Assembly: GCA_910585255.1 (NCBI GenBank)
Contig: CAJUEI010000144.1
Coordinates: 1 to 9,862, forward strand
Direction of reading: 5' to 3'
Source of the DNA: an uncultured Lachnospiraceae bacterium
GTDB lineage: Bacteria; Bacillota; Clostridia; Lachnospirales; Lachnospiraceae
DNA: 9,862 nucleotides
The position numbers and the translations under genes were made by a program. Under the pieces are notes generated by a model that was given only the letters and a program-made list of their open reading frames with translations, made no database searches and was not told the origin of the DNA. Shown piece by piece: positions 1-6,934 of the stretch (the first letter of the stretch is position 1; every line of letters starts with the position of its first letter).

Positions 1-822
1 CAATCCTCCTTCCCCCGTCTCCCGTATCGCCGCCGACATTCCCAGTCCTATCGCCCGCATGGCATCAATCACCTCATCTGGAGGAATTGCACTTCTCACC
101 CCTGCCAGCACCAAATCCGCCGAAGTCAACGCATTTACCGCTCCCAGCACATTTCGCTTTACACAAGGCACCTCCACCAGCCCGGCAACCGGATCACAAG
201 CAAGCCCCAATAAATTTTTCAATGCCAATGCTGCAGCATGAATAATCCCTTCATGCTCCGCTCCCTTTAGATAAGCCGCTGCCCCAGCAGCCATAGCAGA
301 AGCCGATCCAATTTCTGCCTGACAGCCTCCCTGTGCCCCCGCAATAAAAGCCCGATAAGAGATCACCTCACCAATCCCCGCCGCTACATAAAGTGCACGA
401 ACCATCTGCTCCTTCGAAAAAGAAAGCATCTCTTCCATTGTAAGCAGCACAGCTGGCACCACACCACAGGAACCGGCTGTAGGTGCCGCTACAATCCGCT
501 TCATACAGGCATTGGACTCTCCCATCTTAATCGCCCGTTCCATTGCCTTTCCAATAAATGCTCCACACAAACTTTCTCCTTTTAAAAAATACTTTTCCAC
601 CTTCTCCCCGTCTCCGCCTACCAAGCGGCTAGAAGATCGCAGTTTTCCCTCATACCCTGCATCGGCTTTCTGCATTTCCTCATACATTGTCGTCATCTTT
701 TCCATAGATTCCTGCATGGTTACATCTCGTTCCCGCATATCTCCCATCACAATAATTTCCCAAAAAGAAAGTCCTTTTTCCTGCCCATAAGATGCAATTT
801 CCGCCAAAGATCGATAACCCAT
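1..822 (-). CDS. sdaAA: L-serine dehydratase, iron-sulfur-dependent, alpha subunit (3' end cut by window edge)
   Basis: This gene encodes the catalytic alpha subunit of the two-subunit L-serine ammonia-lyase, which converts L-serine to pyruvate and ammonia in the cytosol with an oxygen-sensitive [4Fe-4S] cluster. I translated 274 codons from the ATG at 822-820 to position 1; the last visible residues are TGEGGL. In the family this motif lies shortly before the C-terminus, so probably only 15-25 residues are missing. Cys167 (in GGCQAEIG), Cys209 (in LGLACDPV) and Cys220 (in VEVPC) have the 42- and 11-residue spacing known for the cluster ligands of this family. The conserved GSCG is at 117-120. 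The start is firm: a TAG stop lies directly upstream in frame and AGGAG precedes it by 9 nt. It follows sdaAB by 44 nt, so the two are probably cotranscribed and translated as a pair. No frameshift is visible. Confidence 0.95.
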   Translation of the reverse strand, partial: MGYRSLAEIASYGQEKGLSFWEIIVMGDMRERDVTMQESMEKMTTMYEEMQKADAGYEGKLRSSSRLVGGDGEKVEKYFLKGESLCGAFIGKAMERAIKMGESNACMKRIVAAPTAGSCGVVPAVLLTMEEMLSFSKEQMVRALYVAAGIGEVISYRAFIAGAQGGCQAEIGSASAMAAGAAAYLKGAEHEGIIHAAALALKNLLGLACDPVAGLVEVPCVKRNVLGAVNALTSADLVLAGVRSAIPPDEVIDAMRAIGLGMSAAIRETGEGGL

Positions 823-866
823 CTATTCCACTCCTATTTTATCGTAAATTTTAATACCACTTAATC

Positions 867-1541
867 CTATCCGTCTTCCTCTTCCCGTAAACTCAGATAA
901 GTTACTTTTAGTATCCCCTCTAACTGCTTAATCCATACCAAAAACTCTTTTGAGATTTCCTGATCGCACTCCAATATCATAACCGCATTTCCGCCTCTGC
1001 TGTTCCGATATAACTGCATCGTAGCAATATTAATCTGCTCCCGTGCCAACATTCCAGTAACTTCCATTACCGAACCTGGCTGATCTAAATTGTGAACAAT
1101 TAAAGTCGGATAATCCCCGCAGAAGTTTGCATCCAATCCGTCAATCTGACAAATCCGAATCCGTCCGCCTCCGGTAGAAGCCGCCACCACTTCTAATTTT
1201 CTTCCGCTTTTTCCTGTCAGCAGTAACTTCACGGTATTCGGATGTGCCTCCATCAATTCCACTGCTCCAAATGTCACCTGCATTTCCTGTTCTCTAGCTA
1301 TCTCCATACTATAAGGAATCCTTTCGTCATCTGGTTTCATTCCAAGCAGTCCGGCAACAAGTGCCTTATCTGTTCCATGTCCCTTTCCTGTAGCAAGAAA
1401 AGAACCATAAAAAAGAATTCGGGCTTCTACAATTTTTTCGTCCATCATTTTACTGCAAATATAGCCGATTTTGGCAGCACCAGCGGTATGAGAACTAGAA
1501 GGACCTACCATTACCGGTCCGATAATATCAAATAACCCCAT
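867..1541 (-). CDS. sdaAB: L-serine dehydratase, iron-sulfur-dependent, beta subunit
   Basis: This gene encodes the beta (regulatory/assembly) subunit of iron-sulfur L-serine dehydratase, the partner of the adjacent sdaAA product. The 224-residue protein opens with the family signature around residues 3-20 (FDIIGPVMVGPSSSHTAG). It continues as the allosteric-substrate-binding-type domain, with FYGSFLATGKGHGTDKA near 44-60. It ends in an ACT domain from about residue 144 (YPTLIVHNLDQPGSV through NAVMILECD), a fold that usually binds amino acids or mediates dimerisation. Length is normal for the family. The ATG at 1541 has an AAAGGA-like site upstream. The gene lies 211 nt downstream of engB, and that gap contains the structured insert at 1613-1776. 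Whether transcription comes from the protease operon or from its own promoter is not clear; the A+T-rich stretch 1580-1613 has TATAAAAT-like sequence but no convincing -35. Confidence 0.95.
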   Translation of the reverse strand: MGLFDIIGPVMVGPSSSHTAGAAKIGYICSKMMDEKIVEARILFYGSFLATGKGHGTDKALVAGLLGMKPDDERIPYSMEIAREQEMQVTFGAVELMEAHPNTVKLLLTGKSGRKLEVVAASTGGGRIRICQIDGLDANFCGDYPTLIVHNLDQPGSVMEVTGMLAREQINIATMQLYRNSRGGNAVMILECDQEISKEFLVWIKQLEGILKVTYLSLREEEDG

Positions 1542-1612
1542 ATCTGTCTATCCTTTCTGTTCTGTCTGCTTTCCTAATTCCATTTTTATATTTTATAGAA
1601 ACTCTTATATTT

Positions 1613-1689
1613 TAACCTCATCAAGGAAGTCCCCCGCTTCTAAGCCGTCAAGGCGAAAGCGGTGGGTTGGGACTTTCTTGATGAGGTTA
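1613..1689. repeat. Large GC-rich palindrome resembling an IS200/IS605 (TnpB-type) right-end hairpin
   Basis: The arms 1613-1633 and 1669-1689 pair over 21 bp with one G-U wobble when read on the plus strand. Inside, 1634-1639 (CCGCTT) pairs with 1657-1662 (AAGCGG), and an apical GCC/GGC (1644-1646 / 1652-1654) closes on a 5-nt loop. The plus-strand string GGAAGTCCCCCGCTTCTAAG followed by GCGGTGGG resembles, from memory, the hairpin at the right end of IS200/IS605 elements of Clostridia, which also forms the 3' part of their guide (omega) RNA. No tnpA or tnpB is present, so this would be a remnant or a non-autonomous copy. Neither strand shows a U-tract after the stem, which argues against a simple terminator. 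The structure is certain; the IS assignment is inference. Confidence 0.6.
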
Positions 1690-1776
1690 TGAGCAAGTAG
1701 TGAAGCGGATTGCGAATATCCGATTTGACTCGAATAGAGAAGGTTACTTCCCCTACTCGCCGCACGGGATGTCCGT
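1690..1776. other. GC-rich tail of the inserted element, running into the 3' end of engB
   Basis: This stretch continues the GC-rich composition of the palindrome and differs from the A+T-rich spacers elsewhere in the window. It has a small hairpin (CGGAT at 1706-1710 pairing with ATCCG at 1718-1722). It also has a heptamer, GAAGCGG at 1702-1708, that is complementary to CCGCTTC at 1634-1640 inside the palindrome. The engB stop codon (1753-1755) and its last seven sense codons lie within it. I read it as the other part of the same inserted element, with the junction near 1776. The exact ends are not fixed, and no target-site duplication could be identified. Confidence 0.35.
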
Positions 1777-2352
1777 CAGTCGTTCTACTAACTCCCAGAT
1801 TTCTTCCCGTCCCTGTTTTGTCTCAGCAGAAAAAGGAATTAAAATCGTATCCGGTTCTACCTGCAGTCCTTCTCGAATTAATGTGATCTGTTTTGCCGTT
1901 TGACTTCGTTTTATTTTATCCAATTTAGTTGCAATTACAATCGGGTGAAATCCATTCTCCAAAATCCACTGATACATAATCCGATCATTTTCAGAAGGGG
2001 CATGCCGAATATCCACTAATAAAAATACAGCTTTTAGCTGTTTGGATTTTTTTAGATATTGCTCAATCATCTTTCCCCATTTTTCTTTTTCTGTCTTTGC
2101 TACTTTTGCATATCCGTATCCAGGCAGATCCACATAGTAAAAAGTTTGATTGACATGGTAAAAATTTATGGTCTGTGTTTTGCCTGGCTGTGAAGAGGTT
2201 CTGGCCAATGCCTTTCGGTTGATTAACGCATTAATCAAGGAAGATTTTCCCACATTGGACTTTCCGGCAAATGCTATCTCTGGTTCGGTATTGATGGGAA
2301 GTTTGCTGGTAATGCCGCAAACGGTTTCTAAATTAACTTCTTTTATTATCAT
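1753..2352 (-). CDS. engB: Ribosome biogenesis GTP-binding protein EngB (YsxC/YihA)
   Basis: EngB is a TrmE-Era-EngA-EngB family GTPase needed for late assembly of the 50S ribosomal subunit; it is essential in several bacteria. The 199-residue protein has all the G motifs: G1 GKSNVGKS at 30-37, G3 DLPG at 75-78 within VDLPGYGYAKV, G4 TKLD at 142-145, and G5 SAE at 175-177. The switch I region has QPGKTQTINFY around 55-65, typical of the family. The ATG has only a weak site upstream (GGTGA). The gene follows lon by 36 nt, and lon-engB adjacency is the usual Firmicute arrangement, so it is probably the last gene of the protease operon. The C-terminal TDIPCGE (193-199) is encoded by GC-rich sequence that seems to belong to the adjoining element and may replace the native end. 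That end is distal to the GTPase motifs, so function is probably retained. Confidence 0.95.
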   Translation of the reverse strand: MIIKEVNLETVCGITSKLPINTEPEIAFAGKSNVGKSSLINALINRKALARTSSQPGKTQTINFYHVNQTFYYVDLPGYGYAKVAKTEKEKWGKMIEQYLKKSKQLKAVFLLVDIRHAPSENDRIMYQWILENGFHPIVIATKLDKIKRSQTAKQITLIREGLQVEPDTILIPFSAETKQGREEIWELVERLTDIPCGE

Positions 2353-2388
2353 TTTTTCACCAAATTTCTTTCTTATTAGTGTGAGTTT

Positions 2389-4716
2389 TTACTTTTTTAT
2401 TATGGCATGTGCAATAACTTGTTCCATATTTTCTACATATTCGATCTGAATTCCTTTTAATATCTCAGAAGAAATCTCCGCTACATCCCGACGGTTTTTC
2501 TCTGGTACTAATACAGTCTTAATATGTGCCATCTTAGCTGCCAAAATCTTTTCTTTTAATCCGCCAATCGGAAGAACCCGCCCACGCAGCGTAATCTCTC
2601 CGGTCATAGCCAAATCCGCCCGAACGGGTTTTTCTATCATTGCCGACAGCATTGCTGTGGCCATTGTAATTCCGGCTGAAGGTCCATCCTTTGGTACGGC
2701 ACCCTCGGGTATATGGATATGAATATCATGCTTTTCAAAATAATTTTCAGCAAGCTGATAATTTGAAGCAATCGAACGAATATAACTTACACCTGCCTGT
2801 GCGGATTCCTTCATGACATCTCCTAATTTTCCGGTTAATTTCAGTTCTCCCTTTCCTGGCATAATGTTGACTTCAATCTGAAGGGTATCACCTCCTACAC
2901 TTGTCCATGCAAGTCCCCTTACAATTCCGATTTCATCTGTTTCATTTGCTACATCAAAAATATACAGCTCTTTTCCCAAATATTTTTTTAAATTAGATTC
3001 TGTAACTTTTACCACTGCCTTTTTATCCTCTAAGATCTCTCTTGCTGCTTTTCGGCAGATCTCTCCAATCTTCCGCTCTAATCCACGCACACCGGCTTCT
3101 CTTGTATAACTGTGAATCATACTTTCCACCGCTTTATCGGAAAAGAGAAGCTGCTTTTCTTTAATTCCGTGTTTCTTTAACTGCTTTGGAATCAGATGAT
3201 CTTTTGCTATATGTGCCTTTTCATTTTCTGTATAGCTGGTAACTTCAATCATCTCCATTCGATCCAATAACGGTTTGGGAATATCCTGTACAGAATTTGC
3301 TGTAGCGATAAATAATACCTCCGACAGATCAATCGGTATCTCAATATAGTGATCCCGAAATTTAGAATTCTGCTCCGAATCTAATACTTCTAAAAGTGCC
3401 GAAGAAGTATCTCCCTTATAGTCACTGCTGACTTTATCAATTTCATCCAACAGCATCAGCGGATTCTTTACCCCTGCATTGCGAAGTCCGGTTGCGATTC
3501 GTCCAGGCATAGCTCCTACATAGGTTCTTCTATGTCCTCGAATTTCTGCTTCATCCCGTACCCCACCCAAGCTAATCCGCACATATTCTTTATTCAATGC
3601 TTTGGCAACCGAGCGGGCAACCGAAGTTTTACCGGTTCCAGGAGGTCCTACCAAACAGATAATCGGACTTTCTCCTTTTTCGGTCAGCAGACGCACTGCT
3701 AAAAATTCTAAAATTCGTTCTTTTACCTTCTTTAACCCATAGTGATCCGCCTCTAAAATATCATTTGCTTTCTTTAAGTCTTTGCTGTCCTTAGACGCTT
3801 TATTCCACGGCATTTCCAATAATGTTTCAATATAGGTTCTTGCCACACTGCTTTCCGAACTATTGGTGCCAATACTTTTAAAACGGATAATCTCTTTTTT
3901 AATTTTATCTTTTACTTCTTTTGATGCTTTTAGTTTGCCCAATGCTTCTAAATAATGATCGGCATCAGAAGTACTGTCTCCCTCTCCTAACTCATCCCGA
4001 ATTAGTTTCATCTGTTCCCGTAAAATATATTCTTTTTGATTTTTATCGACTCTTGCCTTGACTTCCTCCTGAAATTCTTTTCGAATCCGCAGTACTTCAA
4101 TTTCATTGCCAAGAATTCTAGTAATTACTTCATAGCGTAACGTAAGATCAAATGCTTCTAAAAGTTCCTGCTTCTGTTCATAACGCAGCGGAATATTGTT
4201 GGCGATCTGATCTAACAGATACTCCAGATCTCCGGTCTCTGTAAGCAGTTTTACCGTATCACGATTTAATTTCGGATTCATTGTACTATAGCGGAGCAGC
4301 AGTTCTTTTACAATCCGCATCATTGCTTCCATTGTAACAGAATCCAGTTCCTCTTTTCCTGCATTTTCTAAGATATAAACTTCTCCAATTAATGCTTCCT
4401 CATCATCGATAAAATTCTCTAATTCCGCCCGTTCTTTTCCCTCTACCAAAACACGTATAATATTATTAGGCAGCTTGATTAATTGCTTTATCTCACAGAT
4501 TGTTCCAATCTGATATAAATTTTCTAATGTAGGCTCTTCATCTTCTGGATCCTTTTGTGTAATAACTAATATCTTTTGATCATGTACCATCGCTTTTTCT
4601 AAAGCATGAATGGATTTTGTCCGGCTTACATCAAAATGAACCACCATTGCCGGCAAAATCGTCATACCTCTTAATGCAATTACAGGTATCAAAATTTTAT
4701 CTTCATTCATCTCCAT
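2389..4716 (-). CDS. lon: ATP-dependent serine protease Lon (LonA type)
   Basis: Lon is a soluble homohexameric AAA+ protease that degrades misfolded proteins and specific regulators. The 775-residue length is normal for LonA. Domains in order: N-terminal substrate-binding LON domain, about 8-205, opening with [15 protein letters not shown]; a helical, coiled-coil-like segment, about 210-310; the AAA+ module with Walker A GPPGTGKT (357-364), Walker B MLLDEIDK (Asp424, Glu425) and a sensor-1 Asn in ATANS (474); and the C-terminal protease domain with PKDGPSAG. Ser680 is the nucleophile and Lys723 the dyad lysine; their 43-residue spacing matches E. coli Ser679/Lys722. There is no transmembrane segment, so it is LonA, not membrane LonB. 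The first ATG (4716) is preceded by GAGAGGATAAT, a usable ribosome binding site, so I prefer it over Met3. It follows clpX by 103 nt, a gap that contains a stem-loop. Confidence 0.97.
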   Translation of the reverse strand: MEMNEDKILIPVIALRGMTILPAMVVHFDVSRTKSIHALEKAMVHDQKILVITQKDPEDEEPTLENLYQIGTICEIKQLIKLPNNIIRVLVEGKERAELENFIDDEEALIGEVYILENAGKEELDSVTMEAMMRIVKELLLRYSTMNPKLNRDTVKLLTETGDLEYLLDQIANNIPLRYEQKQELLEAFDLTLRYEVITRILGNEIEVLRIRKEFQEEVKARVDKNQKEYILREQMKLIRDELGEGDSTSDADHYLEALGKLKASKEVKDKIKKEIIRFKSIGTNSSESSVARTYIETLLEMPWNKASKDSKDLKKANDILEADHYGLKKVKERILEFLAVRLLTEKGESPIICLVGPPGTGKTSVARSVAKALNKEYVRISLGGVRDEAEIRGHRRTYVGAMPGRIATGLRNAGVKNPLMLLDEIDKVSSDYKGDTSSALLEVLDSEQNSKFRDHYIEIPIDLSEVLFIATANSVQDIPKPLLDRMEMIEVTSYTENEKAHIAKDHLIPKQLKKHGIKEKQLLFSDKAVESMIHSYTREAGVRGLERKIGEICRKAAREILEDKKAVVKVTESNLKKYLGKELYIFDVANETDEIGIVRGLAWTSVGGDTLQIEVNIMPGKGELKLTGKLGDVMKESAQAGVSYIRSIASNYQLAENYFEKHDIHIHIPEGAVPKDGPSAGITMATAMLSAMIEKPVRADLAMTGEITLRGRVLPIGGLKEKILAAKMAHIKTVLVPEKNRRDVAEISSEILKGIQIEYVENMEQVIAHAIIKK

Positions 4717-4733
4717 TATTATCCTCTCTATTT

Positions 4734-4760
4734 ATTCTGATTATATTCTGATTATTCTTA
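4734..4760. repeat. Short direct repeats ATTCTGATT upstream of lon
   Basis: The 9-mer ATTCTGATT occurs at 4734-4742 and 4745-4753, 11 bp apart (about one helical turn). A degraded third copy (ATTCTTA) is at 4754-4760. On the minus strand the block includes a TATAAT hexamer ahead of lon, but no recognisable -35 sits at the right distance. It could be an internal promoter with a binding site, or just A+T-rich slippage. Confidence 0.3.
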
Positions 4761-4771
4761 TTTTATATTTC

Positions 4772-4811
4772 AGGAAAGGTGCGCCGCAATGCTATGCAAC
4801 GCACCTTTCTT
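4772..4811 (-). other. Stem-loop in the clpX-lon junction
   Basis: Positions 4772-4783 and 4800-4811 form a 12-bp stem (GAAAGGTGCG pairing with CGCACCTTTC plus two outer pairs, one of them a G-T mispair that is a wobble only in plus-strand RNA) around a 16-nt loop. It begins 8 nt beyond the clpX stop codon in the direction of transcription. The sequence after the stem on the minus strand is GAAATATAAAAT, not a U-tract. It is therefore more likely a processing or mRNA-stabilising element, or a leaky attenuator, than an efficient terminator. Confidence 0.6.
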
Positions 4812-4819
4812 ATTCTCTA

Positions 4820-6103
4820 TTATGCGGGATCTTTTTCTTTTACATCACGTACAATCTGTCTTCTTACTTTATTCTTACAGATTACTTCTGGACCGCTTTT
4901 TCCTTCTACTACTTCCTTTGTAATAATACATTTCTCAATACTTTCATCTGAAGGAATCTCAAACATAACATCCGTCAATACATGTTCCATAATTGCCCGA
5001 AGTCCTCTTGCCCCCGTCTTCCGTTCCAACGCTTCCTTTGCCACTAAACGAACAGCCGCATCTTCAAACTGCAGTTCCACATGATCGAGATCAAATAATT
5101 TCTGATACTGCTTAATAATCGCATTTTTTGGTTCCTTTAAAATTCGTACCAACGCTTCTTCATCTAATAAATTTAATGTTACCGTAACCGGAACACGTCC
5201 TACAAATTCAGGAATCAATCCGTACTTTACTAAATCCTGCGGCATCACTTCATGCAGCAATTCTCCAATTTTTTCTTCTCGCTTTACACCAATATCTACA
5301 TTAAATCCAATGGCTTTCTGATCTTTTCTCTTCTCAATAATCTTCTCTAATCCATCAAATGCACCGCCGCAGATAAATAAAATATTGGTGGTATCAATTG
5401 GAATTAATTCCTGCTGCGGATGCTTTCTTCCGCCCTGCGGCGGAACAGATGCCATCGTTCCCTCTAAAATCTTTAATAAAGCCTGCTGTACCCCTTCTCC
5501 TGATACATCTCTAGTAATCGATACATTTTCTGATTTTTTGGTAATCTTATCAATTTCATCAATATAGACAATGCCATATTCGGCACGCTCAACATCTCCA
5601 TCCGCTGCCTGAATTACCTTTAATAAGATATTTTCCACATCTTCGCCTACATATCCGGCTTCTGTTAAAGTAGTCGCATCAGCAATCGCAAACGGTACAT
5701 TTAACATCTTTGCCAATGTCTGTGCCAAAAAAGTTTTTCCAGAACCGGTTGGACCAACCATTAAAACATTACTTTTTTGTATCTCTACTCCACTGTCCTT
5801 TCCAGACATAATTCTTTTATAGTGGTTATATACGGCAACTGAAAGCACTTTTTTTGCTTCCTCCTGCCCCACCACATACTGATCCAAAAATTCCTTCATT
5901 TCCTTTGGCTTCATCAGATTGATTCCTATCGAATCCTCTAAAAGCTCATCATCTAATTCCTCATCAATAATATCTGCACATACATCCACACACTCGTCAC
6001 AAATATATGCTCCATTCGGACCGGCAATCAGCTTTCTGACTTGATCCTGTGATTTATTACAAAAAGAACATCTCATTCTTTTATCTTCCATTCTCCCTGC
6101 CAT
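4820..6103 (-). CDS. clpX: ATP-dependent Clp protease, ATP-binding subunit ClpX
   Basis: ClpX is the hexameric AAA+ unfoldase that recognises tagged substrates and threads them into ClpP. Counting from the chosen ATG (6103; 427 aa), the N-terminal zinc-binding domain has Cys12, Cys15, Cys35 and Cys38. Walker A GPTGSGKT is at 117-124, the GYVG pore loop at 150-153, Walker B IVYIDEID at 178-185 and the [10 protein letters not shown] pore-2 region at 198-207. The IGF loop that docks on ClpP is at 265-267, EFVGR at 299-303 and the sensor-2 GARGLR at 364-369. The ATG at 6103 has GGAGG 6 nt upstream and gives the family length. A TTG at 6163, in frame, has AAGGAG 7 nt upstream and would add 20 residues that do not look like the family N-terminus. 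The gene lies downstream of clpP and upstream of lon. The IGF loop shows it is the ClpP partner, not a stand-alone chaperone. Confidence 0.96.
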   Translation of the reverse strand: MAGRMEDKRMRCSFCNKSQDQVRKLIAGPNGAYICDECVDVCADIIDEELDDELLEDSIGINLMKPKEMKEFLDQYVVGQEEAKKVLSVAVYNHYKRIMSGKDSGVEIQKSNVLMVGPTGSGKTFLAQTLAKMLNVPFAIADATTLTEAGYVGEDVENILLKVIQAADGDVERAEYGIVYIDEIDKITKKSENVSITRDVSGEGVQQALLKILEGTMASVPPQGGRKHPQQELIPIDTTNILFICGGAFDGLEKIIEKRKDQKAIGFNVDIGVKREEKIGELLHEVMPQDLVKYGLIPEFVGRVPVTVTLNLLDEEALVRILKEPKNAIIKQYQKLFDLDHVELQFEDAAVRLVAKEALERKTGARGLRAIMEHVLTDVMFEIPSDESIEKCIITKEVVEGKSGPEVICKNKVRRQIVRDVKEKDPA

Positions 6104-6193
6104 CTTTTCCCTCCAAACTGTTTCTGCCATTGCGTTCTCTGTATCCGTTCGAAAGTGACCCAAAAATTACTCCTTCTGCTGTGTTGTAGTGAA

Positions 6194-6220
6194 ACAGCCG
6201 CCGCCACCGGCAGCGACTGT
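6194..6220 (-). other. GC-rich stem-loop in the clpP-clpX junction
   Basis: The 27-nt sequence folds on the minus strand into an 11-bp stem with two G-U pairs and a 5-nt loop. It starts 7 nt after the clpP stop codon. Only three U residues follow it (UUUCAC), so it is at most a partial terminator. It may lower clpX relative to clpP, or protect the 3' end of a processed clpP message. Confidence 0.65.
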
Positions 6221-6227
6221 CCTTTTT

Positions 6228-6815
6228 CTATCTGCTCACAATAATTTCATCAATTAATCCATATGCCTTTGCTTCTTCAGCAGTCATATAATTATCCCTC
6301 TCCGTATCCTGTTCAATTACAGAAATATCTTTCCCCGTATTTGCAGCTAAAATGCGATTTAACTTTTCTTTTGTGCGAAGAATCTGTTCTGTTACAATCT
6401 TCATATCGGTTGCCTGTGTATGCCCTGGAATTCCCCCTAACGGCTGATGAATCATAATCTCTGCATTAGGCAGTGCCAGCCGTTTTCCCTTTGCCCCGCT
6501 AGACAGCAAAAAAGCCCCCATACTTGCCGCTAATCCCATACAAATTGTGGAAACATCACATTTAATATAATTCATCGTATCATAAATTGCCATTCCGGCA
6601 GTGACAGAACCGCCCGGACTATTAATATAAAGCTGAATTTCTTTTCCTGGATCTTCCGCCTCTAAAAATAACATCTGTGCAATTGTCAGACTCGCTGTTA
6701 CATCATTTACCTCTTCACCCAAAAAAATAATCCTATCCTTTAACAGACGAGAATAAATATCATAGGAACGTTCTCCCCTGCTGTTCTGCTCAATGACGTA
6801 AGGTACTAAACTCAT
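6228..6815 (-). CDS. clpP: ATP-dependent Clp protease, proteolytic subunit ClpP
   Basis: ClpP is the barrel-forming serine peptidase of the ClpXP machine. From the ATG at 6815 the protein has 195 residues and begins [10 protein letters not shown], the usual clostridial N-terminus. AAAGGAG lies 5 nt upstream. The reading frame extends 13 codons further up to 6854, but that start has a badly spaced ribosome site and the extra residues (MMEKSANG...) are not family-like. The catalytic triad is Ser98 (in GLAASMGAF), His123 (in MIHQPLGG) and Asp174 (in DTERDNY). SPGGSVTAG is at 66-74, and the substrate-binding and oxyanion region is intact. Compared with S. aureus ClpP, whose aspartate is residue 172, there are two extra residues just after HQPLGG (IPGHTQATD), at the start of the handle region. 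It sits directly upstream of its ATPase clpX and downstream of tig, a standard clostridial cluster. Confidence 0.96.
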   Translation of the reverse strand: MSLVPYVIEQNSRGERSYDIYSRLLKDRIIFLGEEVNDVTASLTIAQMLFLEAEDPGKEIQLYINSPGGSVTAGMAIYDTMNYIKCDVSTICMGLAASMGAFLLSSGAKGKRLALPNAEIMIHQPLGGIPGHTQATDMKIVTEQILRTKEKLNRILAANTGKDISVIEQDTERDNYMTAEEAKAYGLIDEIIVSR

Positions 6816-6882
6816 ATCTGCTCCTTTCTGCCCATTTGCGGACTTTTCCATCATTCCCCTTTTTCCTTATTTTGATGACAAT

Positions 6883-6923
6883 ATCCGGTAAGCCTTTTTA
6901 TTATTTTAAAAGGCTTATCGGAT
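6883..6923 (-). other. Stem-loop in the tig-clpP junction
   Basis: The 16-nt arms 6883-6898 and 6908-6923 (ATCCGGTAAGCCTTTT and AAAAGGCTTATCGGAT) pair around a 9-nt A+T loop. The one imperfect position is G-U in plus-strand RNA and A-C in minus-strand RNA. It starts 11 nt beyond the tig stop codon. No U-tract follows the stem on the minus strand (AUUGUCAUC), so complete termination is unlikely. It may separate tig and clpP mRNA levels by processing or partial read-through. Confidence 0.6.
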
Positions 6924-6934
6924 GTATTCCATTC

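Noticed and set aside
512..790. Plus-strand ORF of 92 codons over sdaAA
   Set aside because: It is a shadow of the well-conserved sdaAA frame on the other strand.
1613..1689. Simple intrinsic terminator for engB
   Set aside because: The stem is long and GC-rich, but neither exit has a U-tract. The nested inner stems and GC-rich tail fit a mobile-element end better, although some loss of read-through is possible.
1700..1903. Plus-strand ORF of 67 codons across the engB 3' end
   Set aside because: It overlaps engB on the opposite strand, lacks a ribosome binding site, and most of it is antisense to conserved GTPase coding sequence.
6228..6854. Longer ClpP of 208 residues starting at 6854
   Set aside because: The upstream ATG has poor ribosome-site spacing, while Met14 has AAAGGAG at the ideal distance and starts with the conserved [10 protein letters not shown].
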